Of a stretch of DNA of 63,912 nt, positions 50,642 through 60,281 are shown one piece after another (the stretch's first letter is position 1; every line of letters begins with the position of its first letter). The position numbers and the translations under genes are program-made. A model generated the notes under the pieces. That model was given only the letters and a program-made list of their open reading frames with translations, was not told the DNA's origin and did no database searches. This stretch comes from an uncultured bacterium. GTDB taxonomy: Bacteria; Cyanobacteriota; Vampirovibrionia; Gastranaerophilales; Gastranaerophilaceae. The stretch is from NCBI GenBank assembly GCA_947073645.1, contig CAMTMK010000012.1:1-63912 (forward strand), read 5' to 3'.

Positions 50642-51506
50642 GCATTTTTTGTTTTAATTCATATTTTATATTTGTTAAAGGTCCGTTATTTGGAGTCCTT
50701 ATGTTGTGGTAATAGTTTTTGGCAAATGTCCAAGGATATTTTGGAAGCCAGGTCATTTTTATAAGTATTGAAACTGTGTCTGCCCCTTGAGAAAGCATTA
50801 ATTCATCAATTGTTTCTTCATGCGATGGTGAAATTGATGAGAATACTTTTATAAAATAATCAGTAAATGTAACTGCGGAATATCCTGATGCTGTTACAGG
50901 GTCTTTGATAAAAGCTGTTACTTTAAAGTTAGCGTCATCTTTGACAGTTTTTATATCTTCAGGCAGTTCAAATTCAGTATTTTTCAGTTGTTCGATTTCA
51001 TACCACTGCCCGTTATATTGTATGCGCATAATGTTTGGTTTTGGCATATAAATATCGTCAAATTTATTTTCAAGAATTACTTTTCCATTTCTGTCTACTA
51101 TTCCGTATTTGTAATCCTTTTTGGTAAGAAACATTCCGCCAAAAAGCATACTTATTGAAGTGTATTCAGGCTGAACAATAACTTCACCATATTCGTTGTA
51201 TACGGCAAAATCGTTATCATTACCGAGTTTAACAAATTTAGAAGTTAGTCTGTCAACGTGTCTGTATTTTATGGGGACAAGGATTTCTCCGTTACTGTTG
51301 ATAATCCCGTATTTACCTTTGCGTTGTGCAATCCAGCCTTCGTTTCCGAGTCTTATAAGCTTTGTATATTCTGCATTGGTAATTTGATTTCCTTCAATAT
51401 CCTGAAGTCCGAATTTATTTTTTTCGCTGAAAACTTTGACATCATCTGCCAAAACAGCAGAACTTAAAAATAATGTTATTGCAATTAATGTAAAAAATCT
51501 TTTCAT
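50637..51506 (-). CDS. Secreted WG-repeat protein
   Basis: 289 residues with a signal peptide (MKRFFTLIAITLFLSSAVLA). Four or five KWG/WG repeats follow (KFGLQDIEGN, KYGIINSNGEILVP, DFAVYNEYGEVIV, KYGIVDRNGKVIL), a likely beta-propeller-like surface domain. The frame is open upstream, but an extended -10 (TGCTATTAT) ends six bases before ATG 51506, so that start is used. Confidence 0.85.
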   Translation of the reverse strand: MKRFFTLIAITLFLSSAVLADDVKVFSEKNKFGLQDIEGNQITNAEYTKLIRLGNEGWIAQRKGKYGIINSNGEILVPIKYRHVDRLTSKFVKLGNDNDFAVYNEYGEVIVQPEYTSISMLFGGMFLTKKDYKYGIVDRNGKVILENKFDDIYMPKPNIMRIQYNGQWYEIEQLKNTEFELPEDIKTVKDDANFKVTAFIKDPVTASGYSAVTFTDYFIKVFSSISPSHEETIDELMLSQGADTVSILIKMTWLPKYPWTFAKNYYHNIRTPNNGPLTNIKYELKQKMQ

Positions 51507-51512
51507 GACAAT

Positions 51513-51538
51513 ATAATAGCATAAAATCATGATATAAT
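51513..51538. promoter_or_regulatory. Divergent extended -10 pair driving two leaderless genes
   Basis: Minus strand: TGC-TATTAT-ATTGTC-ATG (51506). Plus strand: TGA-TATAAT-TTCATT-ATG (51545). The two start codons are only 38 bases apart. Confidence 0.65.
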
Positions 51539-51544
51539 TTCATT

Positions 51545-54331
51545 ATGAAGATATCAAAAAGATTTAAAATAGGAATTGCAGCAGGAGCATCAGCGGTTAT
51601 ATTGGGATATATTCCGTTTGCTCTGTATTTGAATGTTTTGCCATGGGCAGTGTCGAATCCTAAGGCGATAAATTTTGTTGAAAAAACATTACATGACACT
51701 ATGGGAGTGGATTTAAGTATCAAAAATCCTGTATTAAAAACGGCTTTGTCACCGGATTTGGAATTTAAAGTTGACGCTTTGTCGCTTATGAACAATGGTG
51801 CAAATTTATTGCAGGTCGATAATTTTGATACAGCAATTTCGTTTAAAGAAATTTTTGCTAAAAATATTATTATCAAAAAACTCGGTGCAGATTATATTTT
51901 TGCAGATATAAACAAACTTTCAACACTGGCGCAGGGTGAACAGTCCGAACCGCAGGAATGTGATTGGAATTTTGATTTTTATGATTCATTATTGTATGTT
52001 AAAAAATCGCTATTCCTATACAAGGTTGAGCCTTCGACTTATGTTTCATTGAATGCTGATGATATAAGTATCGATAATACTCAAAAAGAACTTCGTTTTG
52101 TACATTTTAATATCACATCTGATATCAAAAAAGGGTCTGATAAAGTTCATTTTAATATTGCTGACAGAAACACTGTATATATTAAAGATAAAGCATTATG
52201 GGTTGATAAGTGTTATTTGACATTTAATAAATCGAAGATATTTTTCAACGCAAAGTCTGATAAAAACAGTAAATTTAATATTGAAGTTTTCTCGGATAAA
52301 ATCGATATGGATGATGTTTTGGCTTTAATCAATTCAGGTCTTGTCGAAAATAATCTTAATGAACCGCTAGCGTTTTTCAAGGATTTGAAAGGAAGTTTTA
52401 ATTTTAACATAAAACTTTCAAATAACGACTTGAACGGCGTTGTAAATCTAAATAATTTTACGGGTAAAATAGTTCCTATTGCAGATATTCCGGTACGTCT
52501 TGAAAAGGGTAAAATAGTCATGACTAATGATGAAATTACACTTTCAGATTTTGACGGTTATTATAATAATCGCGCTGAAAACAAAATTGAAATGGAAGGT
52601 TCTGTAAAAGATTATCTCAAGTCAATCGATACGAATGTTGTTATGAGAGCAGTTGTTACAAACGATTTTGCTCAAAATTATATGTCAAAACTTATCGGCA
52701 TTCCTGTCGAATTAACAGGCGGTTCCACAAAAACAAGATTGGATATTAAATCGATTAATAATAAAATTGATTTGGTATGGCTGTTTGGGTTGAAATCAGG
52801 CAAAGATATATTGCTTGACGGTGCATCATTAACTCCTGCAAGTTACAATCGCGGATTAAAAGCGGATATGCATTTTGAAGATATGATGCTCAATATAAAA
52901 TCAATAGATTATTATATTGTGCCTGACGGGCTTGACAAGGAGAAACGACAAGGTATTCAGCCAGTCTTAAAACTTGCGGGAAATGTTGACTGTTCAACAG
53001 AAATTCCTGATATAAAAAATATGGGATTTGAGATTCCAAAACCTTTGCCGAGTGAATTTTTAAATGTATTTGCGGGACAAAAATTGTTTAAAGGCGGTAA
53101 AATTGCAGGTAATATGCAATATGTCAATACAGGTAAATATCCGGTTCTTGACGGCAGACTTACTATGGATGAGGTTCGAATTCCTTCTCAAAGAATTTAT
53201 TTAAAACATGGCGAGATGAATACTCAAAACGGACTTTTGAATTTAATCGCAGACGGTAAATACAGACGTTCTGCATATGATTTTGACGGAAGTCTTATTA
53301 ATGAACTTAAATTCCCGATTGTGGTTAAAAATATTAATTTAACCGTTGATGATGTTGATGTTGAGAAGTTTATGGCATCTGCTAATAACCAGAGTTCAGA
53401 AGCTATAACAAGCGAAAAAATTGATTTAGCACCATCAGGAGAAGCTAAAGATGACGACGATGATACTCCGACGTTTGATATCGGAAACTTTATTGTTGAA
53501 GATTGTGTTCTTCATATTTTGAAAGGGCATTATCAGGATATTAATTTCAATGATATGAAAGCAACTTTGACGCTTGATAAAAACAGTGTTCTAAATATAA
53601 ATTCTAATAAGTTTGAAATTGCTGAGGGTCATTCGTCTGCAAAAATCAATTGCGATTTGAAAAAACATAAATACAGTGTACGTCTTGGCATAAAAGATGT
53701 TAATTCTGATTTAATGGCATCAACTATTCTGCAATTGAAAAAAGAGATTACCGGTAAAGCCAGTGGATTGATTGAACTTAATACAGATGATAGTATGAAA
53801 TTGAACGGTTCAATTAAATTCCTTGTATTGGACGGAACTATTCAAAAAGTCGGTTTGGTAGAATATGTTTTGAAATTTGCATCATTATTCAGAAACCCTA
53901 TTGCGACTATCAGTCCTTCAATATTTTCTGATTTGGTCAATATTCCAGACGGCAAATTTGACAGGATTTCAGGTGTATTGGAGCTTAAAGATAATATAAT
54001 TGAAAAAATGCAGATAAAATCTTCTGCACCGCAGTTGAGTGCTTATATTGCGGGAAAATATAATCTGGAAAACGGCGATGCAGCGTTGAGGATTTATACA
54101 AAATTCAGCGGTAAAAATAAAGGTTTTGCTGGAGCTTTGAGAAATATTTCTCTTAATAGTCTTGCAAACAGAATTCCAATGACAACAAGAAATGATGCTC
54201 ATTATTATGAAGCAGAATTGTCACAACTGCCTGAATTAGAGGACGAGCGCAATGCCCAAATATTTATGACAAAAGTTGACGGTGATGTAGAGCACAATAA
54301 CTTTATTTCTTCTTTGAGAAAGTTAAAATAA
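51545..54331 (+). CDS. AsmA-like envelope protein
   Basis: 928 residues with one N-terminal helix (IGIAAGASAVILGYIPFALYL) and a long beta-rich periplasmic part. The C-terminal region (GLIELNTDDSMKLNGSIKFL, DGKFDRISGVLELKDNIIE) matches AsmA/YhdP-type proteins, which bridge the periplasm for phospholipid transport. Leaderless by prediction. Its neighbour is a divergent WG-repeat secreted protein. Confidence 0.8.
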   Translation: MKISKRFKIGIAAGASAVILGYIPFALYLNVLPWAVSNPKAINFVEKTLHDTMGVDLSIKNPVLKTALSPDLEFKVDALSLMNNGANLLQVDNFDTAISFKEIFAKNIIIKKLGADYIFADINKLSTLAQGEQSEPQECDWNFDFYDSLLYVKKSLFLYKVEPSTYVSLNADDISIDNTQKELRFVHFNITSDIKKGSDKVHFNIADRNTVYIKDKALWVDKCYLTFNKSKIFFNAKSDKNSKFNIEVFSDKIDMDDVLALINSGLVENNLNEPLAFFKDLKGSFNFNIKLSNNDLNGVVNLNNFTGKIVPIADIPVRLEKGKIVMTNDEITLSDFDGYYNNRAENKIEMEGSVKDYLKSIDTNVVMRAVVTNDFAQNYMSKLIGIPVELTGGSTKTRLDIKSINNKIDLVWLFGLKSGKDILLDGASLTPASYNRGLKADMHFEDMMLNIKSIDYYIVPDGLDKEKRQGIQPVLKLAGNVDCSTEIPDIKNMGFEIPKPLPSEFLNVFAGQKLFKGGKIAGNMQYVNTGKYPVLDGRLTMDEVRIPSQRIYLKHGEMNTQNGLLNLIADGKYRRSAYDFDGSLINELKFPIVVKNINLTVDDVDVEKFMASANNQSSEAITSEKIDLAPSGEAKDDDDDTPTFDIGNFIVEDCVLHILKGHYQDINFNDMKATLTLDKNSVLNINSNKFEIAEGHSSAKINCDLKKHKYSVRLGIKDVNSDLMASTILQLKKEITGKASGLIELNTDDSMKLNGSIKFLVLDGTIQKVGLVEYVLKFASLFRNPIATISPSIFSDLVNIPDGKFDRISGVLELKDNIIEKMQIKSSAPQLSAYIAGKYNLENGDAALRIYTKFSGKNKGFAGALRNISLNSLANRIPMTTRNDAHYYEAELSQLPELEDERNAQIFMTKVDGDVEHNNFISSLRKLK

Positions 54332-54362
54332 TTTAAGAATTGTAAATTGTTTATTATAATTT

Positions 54363-54393
54363 ATCAATTATAATCTTGTCTTGTTTTTAAATT
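54363..54393 (+). promoter_or_regulatory. AGCAA-like promoter
   Basis: ATCAA (54363-54367), a 17-base spacer, TTTTAAATT (from 54385). The weakest match of the class in the upstream box. Confidence 0.3.
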
Positions 54394-54425
54394 GGAGTGT
54401 TAAAAACAAGAAAGGTAGTGAATTT

Positions 54426-55121
54426 GTGAAAAATTTATCAATAACACCCCCTGCTGGTATGCCGAAAAACCAAACATGGTGCACTGGTTCAAATGGTTAT
54501 AAATCAGTATTAGAAGTACGAAAAGGTGCTGACGGCTCAATTACTATTCCAAAAGAAGTTTCACGCAGTACTTCATATGAAATTCCTGAAAAACATTTGT
54601 CATATACTGTTGGTCAAACTAAAAAACCTCTTGGTGTAAGTGAACAAGTTGTTAGGGTTAATGAAGTAACTCCGGAAGGTCACAATAAGGTTGCACATAA
54701 AACTATAACTCAAACTTTGTCACCTATCGGTGATGCAGGAGATTTAGTAGCATCACATAATTATACTCATAAGAACGGAAATTTAGATATTGATTCTGTA
54801 AGAGTAAACTATGGTGTAATTAAACCTGATGCGGAAAGAATTAAAACTACAACTATAAAATCTACAATGGGACAATTTCCCGATCATAAGTTAGTTCAAA
54901 TTCAACGTCCTGACGGTTTTTATTCAGTATCTCGTTCGGTTGGAAAAGATGTTGTCGGGGGATATGAAGTAATTCCTGAATCTCGCAGATTTGCTGATGG
55001 GTTTAAAGGAACTATGCAAAAATTAGCAAGACAAATCGGCTCTGATGCAAACGGATGTGAGCGAACAGGTTTGAGACGAGTGGCAAACTTGCTTTTAAAA
55101 ATCGCAGAAAAAATAAAATAA
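54426..55121 (+). CDS. Hypothetical protein
   Basis: 231 residues from GTG 54426 (VKNLSITPPAGMPKNQTWCTG), with AAGG upstream. The 5' frame remains open to a TTG at 54381, which lies in the promoter. It is a soluble, Thr/Lys-rich, beta-type protein with repeats of the form ITIPKEVSR / HKTITQTL, and a basic helical C-terminus. No family. Confidence 0.7.
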   Translation: MKNLSITPPAGMPKNQTWCTGSNGYKSVLEVRKGADGSITIPKEVSRSTSYEIPEKHLSYTVGQTKKPLGVSEQVVRVNEVTPEGHNKVAHKTITQTLSPIGDAGDLVASHNYTHKNGNLDIDSVRVNYGVIKPDAERIKTTTIKSTMGQFPDHKLVQIQRPDGFYSVSRSVGKDVVGGYEVIPESRRFADGFKGTMQKLARQIGSDANGCERTGLRRVANLLLKIAEKIK

Positions 55122-55146
55122 AAAAAGAGGCTAATGCCTCTTTTTT
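55121..55146 (+). terminator. Rho-independent terminator
   Basis: AAAAAAGAGGC-TAAT-GCCTCTTTTTT. Confidence 0.9.
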
Positions 55147-55210
55147 ATTTTGGGACTTGACTGATAGCTGCTCTCAAGATGTAAAATATTTTTATATGAA
55201 AGGAGAGAAT

Positions 55211-56962
55211 ATGATTTTAGACAGATTAAATACCCCTGATGATTTGAAAAAATTGTCATTTGAAGAAATGAATACTCTTGCAGGCGAGATTAGAGAACTT
55301 ATTATAAAAAAGGTTAATACAACAGGCGGACACATGGGACCGAATTTGGGTATTGTGGAAGCAACAATTGCAATGCATTATGTATTTAATTCTCCTGTTG
55401 ATAAATTTGTGTTTGATGTTTCACACCAATGTTATCCGCATAAGATTTTGACCGGGCGTAAGGAAGGGTTTACAAATTCTGATAAATACCATGTTTATAC
55501 CGGTTATACAGCGCCTGAGGAAAGCGAACATGATTTGTTCAAAATCGGGCATACTTCAACTTCTGTATCTTTGGCATGCGGTGTCGCAAAAGCAAGAGAT
55601 TTGAAAGGTGAAAAAGGAAACGTATTAGCACTTATCGGCGACGGCTCACTCAGCGGAGGCGAAGCTTTGGAAGGTTTGAATAATGCAGGCTCAATGGATA
55701 GCAATATAATAATTGTAGTTAATGATAATGATATGTCTATTGCAGAAAACCATGGCGGCCTTTATGATAATTTAAAACTTTTGAGAGAAACTGACGGAAA
55801 AGCAGAATGCAATTTCTTTAAATCTTTAGGTTTTGATTATTGTTATGTAAATGAAGGCAACTGTGTTGAAAAACTTGTTGAAACTTTCGAAAAAGTTAAA
55901 GATGCAAGTCATCCTGTTGTTGTTCATATCAGAACCGTTAAAGGATGTGGGCTTGATGTTGCAGAGCAGAACAAAGAAGCTTTTCACTGGATTTTGCCGG
56001 GAACTTTGGATGAAAATAAAGAACCTGTTGGATTTGTAGAAGATTATACATCTCTTACTCGTCAATATATTTTGGACAAAACCAAAGAGGATAAAACTGT
56101 AATTGCGGTTAATGCAGGCACTCCGGGTGTATTTGGGTTTGATAAAGAATTTAGAAATACTGTTGGAAAACAATATACAGATGTTGGTATTGCAGAAGAA
56201 CATGCGGTTGCTTACTGTTCAGCTTTGGCAACTTGTGGAGCAAAACCCGTTTTTGCTGTTATGAGTTCATTTATACAAAGAACTTATGACCAGATGTCGC
56301 AGGATTTGTGTCTGAACAATTCGCCAGCAACAATGCTTGTTTATTGGGGCGGAATTTCGGGTGCTGATGCGACACATTTGTGCACATTTGATATTCCGTT
56401 AGTTTCAAATATTCCGAATATGGTCTATCTTGCGCCGACCAATAAGGAAGAGTATCTTGCAATGTTAGACTGGTCGCTTGCGCAAAACGAACATCCCGTT
56501 GCAATCAGAGTTCCCAATGTTCCTCTTGTATCAACTGGTATTGAAGATGATACTGATTATTCAATTTTGAATAAATTTAAAGTTGTTGAGAATGGTGAAA
56601 AAGTTGCAATTCTTGCGCTTGGTAATTTCTTTGAACTCGGCAGGCAGGTTAAAAAAGAGCTTGGAATTAATGCAACACTTATTAATCCGTGCTTTATGAC
56701 AGGTATTGATGAAGAATTGCTCGAGAATCTTAAAGCAAATCATGATGTCGTCATCACTCTTGAGGATGGCGAACTTGACGGCGGTTTTGGCGAAAAAATC
56801 TCAAGATTTTATGCAAATTCCGATATGAAAGTTCTTAACTACGGTGCTAAAAAAGAATTTACCGATAGAGTTCCGCTCGATGAACTATATAGACGTTACA
56901 GGCTGACAAAAGAACAGATTGCAGAAGATGTGATGAAGTTAAAACAAACTGCAACTGTATAG
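55211..56962 (+). CDS. dxs: 1-deoxy-D-xylulose-5-phosphate synthase family protein (short form)
   Basis: 583 residues, against about 620-640 for classical Dxs. TPP site GDGSLSGGEALEGLNNAG; GGHMGPNLGIVEATIAMHYVF at the N-terminus; catalytic Glu in DVGIAEEHAV. AAAGGAGAG gives ATG 55211. It may supply DXP for isoprenoids and for pdxJ, or be a Dxs-like paralogue if a classical enzyme exists elsewhere. Confidence 0.85.
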   Translation: MILDRLNTPDDLKKLSFEEMNTLAGEIRELIIKKVNTTGGHMGPNLGIVEATIAMHYVFNSPVDKFVFDVSHQCYPHKILTGRKEGFTNSDKYHVYTGYTAPEESEHDLFKIGHTSTSVSLACGVAKARDLKGEKGNVLALIGDGSLSGGEALEGLNNAGSMDSNIIIVVNDNDMSIAENHGGLYDNLKLLRETDGKAECNFFKSLGFDYCYVNEGNCVEKLVETFEKVKDASHPVVVHIRTVKGCGLDVAEQNKEAFHWILPGTLDENKEPVGFVEDYTSLTRQYILDKTKEDKTVIAVNAGTPGVFGFDKEFRNTVGKQYTDVGIAEEHAVAYCSALATCGAKPVFAVMSSFIQRTYDQMSQDLCLNNSPATMLVYWGGISGADATHLCTFDIPLVSNIPNMVYLAPTNKEEYLAMLDWSLAQNEHPVAIRVPNVPLVSTGIEDDTDYSILNKFKVVENGEKVAILALGNFFELGRQVKKELGINATLINPCFMTGIDEELLENLKANHDVVITLEDGELDGGFGEKISRFYANSDMKVLNYGAKKEFTDRVPLDELYRRYRLTKEQIAEDVMKLKQTATV

Positions 56963-56971
56963 ATAGTTTAC

Positions 56972-57004
56972 AAAATCGGGGAGGTAATTTGCTTTCCCGA
57001 TTTT
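56972..57004 (+). terminator. Terminator after dxs
   Basis: AAAATCGGG / CCCGATTTTT with a 15-base loop. Confidence 0.75.
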
Positions 57005-57037
57005 TGCATGATATAAATGATGGCGGAGGGATTAAGT

Positions 57038-58063
57038 ATGATTAGCACTAAAAAAGATATTGATTGGAGTAGTTTAGGTTTTGGTTATGTAAAAACAGAT
57101 TACAGATACGTTTCAAATTTCAAAGATGGAAAATGGGACGACGGTGTTTTAACAACTGATGAAACAGTTACACTTCATGAAAGTGCAGGTGTTTTACAGT
57201 ATGCTCAAACTTGTTTTGAAGGTATGAAAGCTTACAGAACGGTTGACGGGAAAGTCGTTTGTTTTAGACCCGACTTAAATGCCCAAAGAATGGCAGATAC
57301 TTGCGAAAGATTAGAAATGGCAGTTTTCCCGCAAGATAGATTTATTGATGCAGTTGAAAAGGTTGTAAAAGCTAATTTGGACTTTGTTCCTCCATACGGT
57401 TCAGGTGCATCATTATATTTAAGACCATATATGTTTGGTTCAAATGCAGTAATTGGTGTAAAACCTGCTGAAGAATTTCAGTTCAGAATTTTTGCAACAC
57501 CTGTAGGACCTTATTTTAAAGGCGGGGTTAAACCAATTTCATTGAGAGTTCCTGATTTTGACAGAGCAGCACCGAGAGGTACAGGACATATTAAAGCCGG
57601 TTTGAACTATGCAATGAGTTTACATCCGATAGTTGAAGCTCACAAACAAGGTTTTAACGAAAATATGTATCTTGATTCTAAAACAAGAACCAACGTTGAA
57701 GAAACCGGTGGGGCAAATATTATTTTTGTAACTAAAGATAATACTGTTGTTACTCCAAAATCAGATACTATTTTGCCTTCAATTACACGCCGTTCATTGA
57801 TGTATGTTGCAGAACATTATTTAGGCTTAAAAGCGGAAGAAAGAGAAGTTCCTTTCACAGAGGTAAAAGAATTTAAAGAATGTGCACTTTGCGGAACTGC
57901 GGCTGTTCTTTCACCTGTCGGCAGAGTTGTTAACGGTGATGAAGAAATTGTTTTCGGAATGGATGCAATGGGCGAAATTACCAAAAAACTATATGACACA
58001 TTAACAGGAATCCAAATGGGCAAAATTGAAGCTCCGGAAGGCTGGATTAAAGTTATATCATAA
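57038..58063 (+). CDS. ilvE: Branched-chain amino acid aminotransferase
   Basis: A 341-residue fold-type IV PLP enzyme. PLP Lys in GTGHIKAGLNYA; FEGMKAYR and EETGGANIIFV are conserved. GGAGGG precedes ATG 57038. Its end overlaps the convergent porin gene by six bases. Confidence 0.95.
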   Translation: MISTKKDIDWSSLGFGYVKTDYRYVSNFKDGKWDDGVLTTDETVTLHESAGVLQYAQTCFEGMKAYRTVDGKVVCFRPDLNAQRMADTCERLEMAVFPQDRFIDAVEKVVKANLDFVPPYGSGASLYLRPYMFGSNAVIGVKPAEEFQFRIFATPVGPYFKGGVKPISLRVPDFDRAAPRGTGHIKAGLNYAMSLHPIVEAHKQGFNENMYLDSKTRTNVEETGGANIIFVTKDNTVVTPKSDTILPSITRRSLMYVAEHYLGLKAEEREVPFTEVKEFKECALCGTAAVLSPVGRVVNGDEEIVFGMDAMGEITKKLYDTLTGIQMGKIEAPEGWIKVIS

Positions 58064-59254
58064 AGCAATCTGTGTTCCGACAATAATTCTATGACTGTCG
58101 GGTGATGATTGATTTTGACAGAAAACGTAATTAAGGATAAGCTTCAGGGCTTGTCCTTTTACGTAATAATTAATCCCTGCAGTGTATTCGCGTTTATTGT
58201 TATTGCTGATTTTTTTGTCGGGGTCAAATTCATCATAGCGCAGAATTGCTTCAAGTTTTTTAGTAATATGATAACCGAGAGTCACATACCAGCCTTGACG
58301 TTTTTTGTTTGTTAAGCCGTCACCGCCGTTTGAACCGTCAGAATTTGCGTATTCAGCGCGCATCCATAATTTTTTGTATTCATAACCGACGTATGCGCCT
58401 GCAACAAAATAATCGGTTGAATGTTTTTTACCTGATACAATACCGCCGCCGGTTACAAGTTTTCCGTATCTGCCGTCAGTTTTGCCGAGCGGTTTTAAAT
58501 TTACCCAGCCGTCAAATTCCGCACCGGGGAAAAACTCTCTAAAGTATGTATCTGAACTGTATCCGCCAAAATCATAATCAACAAGTGAATAATCTCCGCG
58601 AACTCTTATACCGAATTTTCTCACATTTGCGAGGTTTCTTGAAATTTGAGAACGGCTTACCAAAGGTAATGTATAAGGAGATTGAGCGCCCTCAATTCCG
58701 ACTCCGGGACGAGAATTTCCGATTAAAACCGTATGATGCGGAATTCTATGAGTTTCTACATACAAATCCTGAATGAATTGTTGGAAAAATCCTCTGGCAT
58801 GAGTTGGTGTAGGATCAAGCATAATTCTGAAATCTTCTTTACCGCCTCGGAATTTTCCGTCAATAAGAGCATTTACAAGCCCTACTCGGAAATTATTGTC
58901 AGTATCGCCTTCATCAAAATTTGTGCTGTTATTCATCTGAATAACGCTCCACAAGTGTAAACTTTCAATTGGGCCTTTTTCAAATGTATGTGTTAGAGGT
59001 TCTTTTAAAAGACATGATGGAACGTTAGTATTTTCAATCTGAAGGTTATAAACATTGTGAGCATTTTTATAAAGCTCATCATAAAATTTTGTATGGTGGT
59101 GAACAGAACTGTCATGATTTTCGGGTAAAGTTTCTTCTATAACTGCATCTGTTTGAAATAGCGGTGTTTCATTGAGCAAAATTTCTTCTTCTGCATATGC
59201 AGAAGAAGAAATCAGCAATAATATTATCAGTATTTTCTTAATTGTTGTGATCAT
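58058..59254 (-). CDS. Outer-membrane porin, OprP/OprO-like
   Basis: 398 residues with a signal peptide (KKILIILLLISSSAYA), a His-rich stretch (HDSSVHHHTKFYDELY), then a beta-barrel with alternating strands ending in a hydrophobic strand (IIVGTQIAL). It overlaps focA by 17 bases, so the two are co-expressed: an outer-membrane and an inner-membrane channel. The natural solute is unknown. Confidence 0.8.
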   Translation of the reverse strand: MITTIKKILIILLLISSSAYAEEEILLNETPLFQTDAVIEETLPENHDSSVHHHTKFYDELYKNAHNVYNLQIENTNVPSCLLKEPLTHTFEKGPIESLHLWSVIQMNNSTNFDEGDTDNNFRVGLVNALIDGKFRGGKEDFRIMLDPTPTHARGFFQQFIQDLYVETHRIPHHTVLIGNSRPGVGIEGAQSPYTLPLVSRSQISRNLANVRKFGIRVRGDYSLVDYDFGGYSSDTYFREFFPGAEFDGWVNLKPLGKTDGRYGKLVTGGGIVSGKKHSTDYFVAGAYVGYEYKKLWMRAEYANSDGSNGGDGLTNKKRQGWYVTLGYHITKKLEAILRYDEFDPDKKISNNNKREYTAGINYYVKGQALKLILNYVFCQNQSSPDSHRIIVGTQIAL

Positions 59255-60101
59255 CTCTTAAATAAGCTGTCCAGAATAATAGTACTACAAAAACTAATGC
59301 TCCTACCATGTTACCGAGAGTAACAGGAATAAGGTTTCCTAAAATACAAGTTTTTAAGTTTAATACTGATAATTGATCAGCAGTTAATCCTGATGCTGCA
59401 ACAACTGCAGGTGTGTTTTTTAAGAACAAACCGTTAGTTAAGAAATACATATTTGCGATACTGTGTTCATATCCTGAAGCAACGAACGTCATAATCGGGA
59501 AAAAGATTGCAAAGATTTTACCGATTACGTGTCTTGAAGATGAAGCCATCCAGATTGCAAGACATACTAACCAGTTACACAAGATACCTCTTGTGAAAGC
59601 TTCAACTAATGGCAAAGACGCTTTTGTATAAGCTGTTGTTAAGCCCATAACGCCTAATGCTTCGTGAGAATTGTGTGAAGCTCCAGAAAAATAGATTAAT
59701 GTTGCCAAAATTATTGAACCGATAAGGTTTCCAAAGTAAACGATAGACCAGTTTCTTAATAATTTAGCAAAGCTTGTTCTTTTTTCGATAACAGAAAACG
59801 TCATCATAACGTTACCTGTGAAAAGTTCTGCACCTGTCAAAACTACCATCATTAAACCGGTTGCGAAAGTCATTGCGCCAACGAGTTTTGCAATCCCCCA
59901 GCTAACCTGTTCCGTTCCTGTCATAACAGTCAGTGAAACCTGTGCACCGAAGGCAATTAAAGCACCTGCAGCGATTGCAAGTACAAATGTTTTTGATTTT
60001 CTAAAATTCGCTTTCGCGGGCATAACCTGTTCGGTTAACTCGTGAGCGACATCAGTAGGGTTGATACAATCTTTTGTATCCAAATTTTGAGTAATTGTCA
60101 T
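59238..60101 (-). CDS. focA: Formate/nitrite transporter (FocA/NirC family)
   Basis: 287 residues, six-helix FNT protein: KTFVLAIAAGALIAFGA, ELFTGNVMM, FGNLIGSIILA, NWLVCLAIWMA, GLFLKNT and NMVGALVFV. It moves formate or nitrite across the inner membrane. The hydrogenase operon 1.1 kb away favours formate. GGAG precedes the ATG behind a leader with a hairpin. Confidence 0.93.
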   Translation of the reverse strand: MTITQNLDTKDCINPTDVAHELTEQVMPAKANFRKSKTFVLAIAAGALIAFGAQVSLTVMTGTEQVSWGIAKLVGAMTFATGLMMVVLTGAELFTGNVMMTFSVIEKRTSFAKLLRNWSIVYFGNLIGSIILATLIYFSGASHNSHEALGVMGLTTAYTKASLPLVEAFTRGILCNWLVCLAIWMASSSRHVIGKIFAIFFPIMTFVASGYEHSIANMYFLTNGLFLKNTPAVVAASGLTADQLSVLNLKTCILGNLIPVTLGNMVGALVFVVLLFWTAYLRDDHNN

Positions 60102-60112
60102 TTTTTTTCTCC

Positions 60113-60147
60113 TATAGTCGTCACCAAATTGCCACGAAAAATCGTGG
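60113..60147 (-). promoter_or_regulatory. focA leader: hairpin plus GTCG element
   Basis: CCACGA-AAAA-TCGTGG (60132-60147). Just downstream on the minus strand is GTGGCAATTTGGTGACGAC then TATAGGAG, similar to elements at 60519 and 61027. Confidence 0.45.
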
Positions 60148-60205
60148 TGTTTTAGGGTTATATTTCCAAAATTCTTAAATTGTCCAAGTTCGATTTTATT
60201 TTATA

Positions 60206-60219
60206 TCGTGAAATTTAAA
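60206..60219. promoter_or_regulatory. Shared focA/hyf site, copy 1
   Basis: TCGTGAAATTTAAA, matching 13 of 14 bases at 61102-61115. It lies upstream of the focA promoter. Confidence 0.4.
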
Positions 60220-60281
60220 ATGCAAGAGGGAAATTTTTTTTAGAGGGCATAGCCCTCATTGAAAAAATTTCCTATGTAATG

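Noticed and set aside
60243-60257. GAGGGC-ATA-GCCCTC hairpin as terminator of the XRE gene
   Set aside because: Neither strand has a proper T-run directly after the stem.
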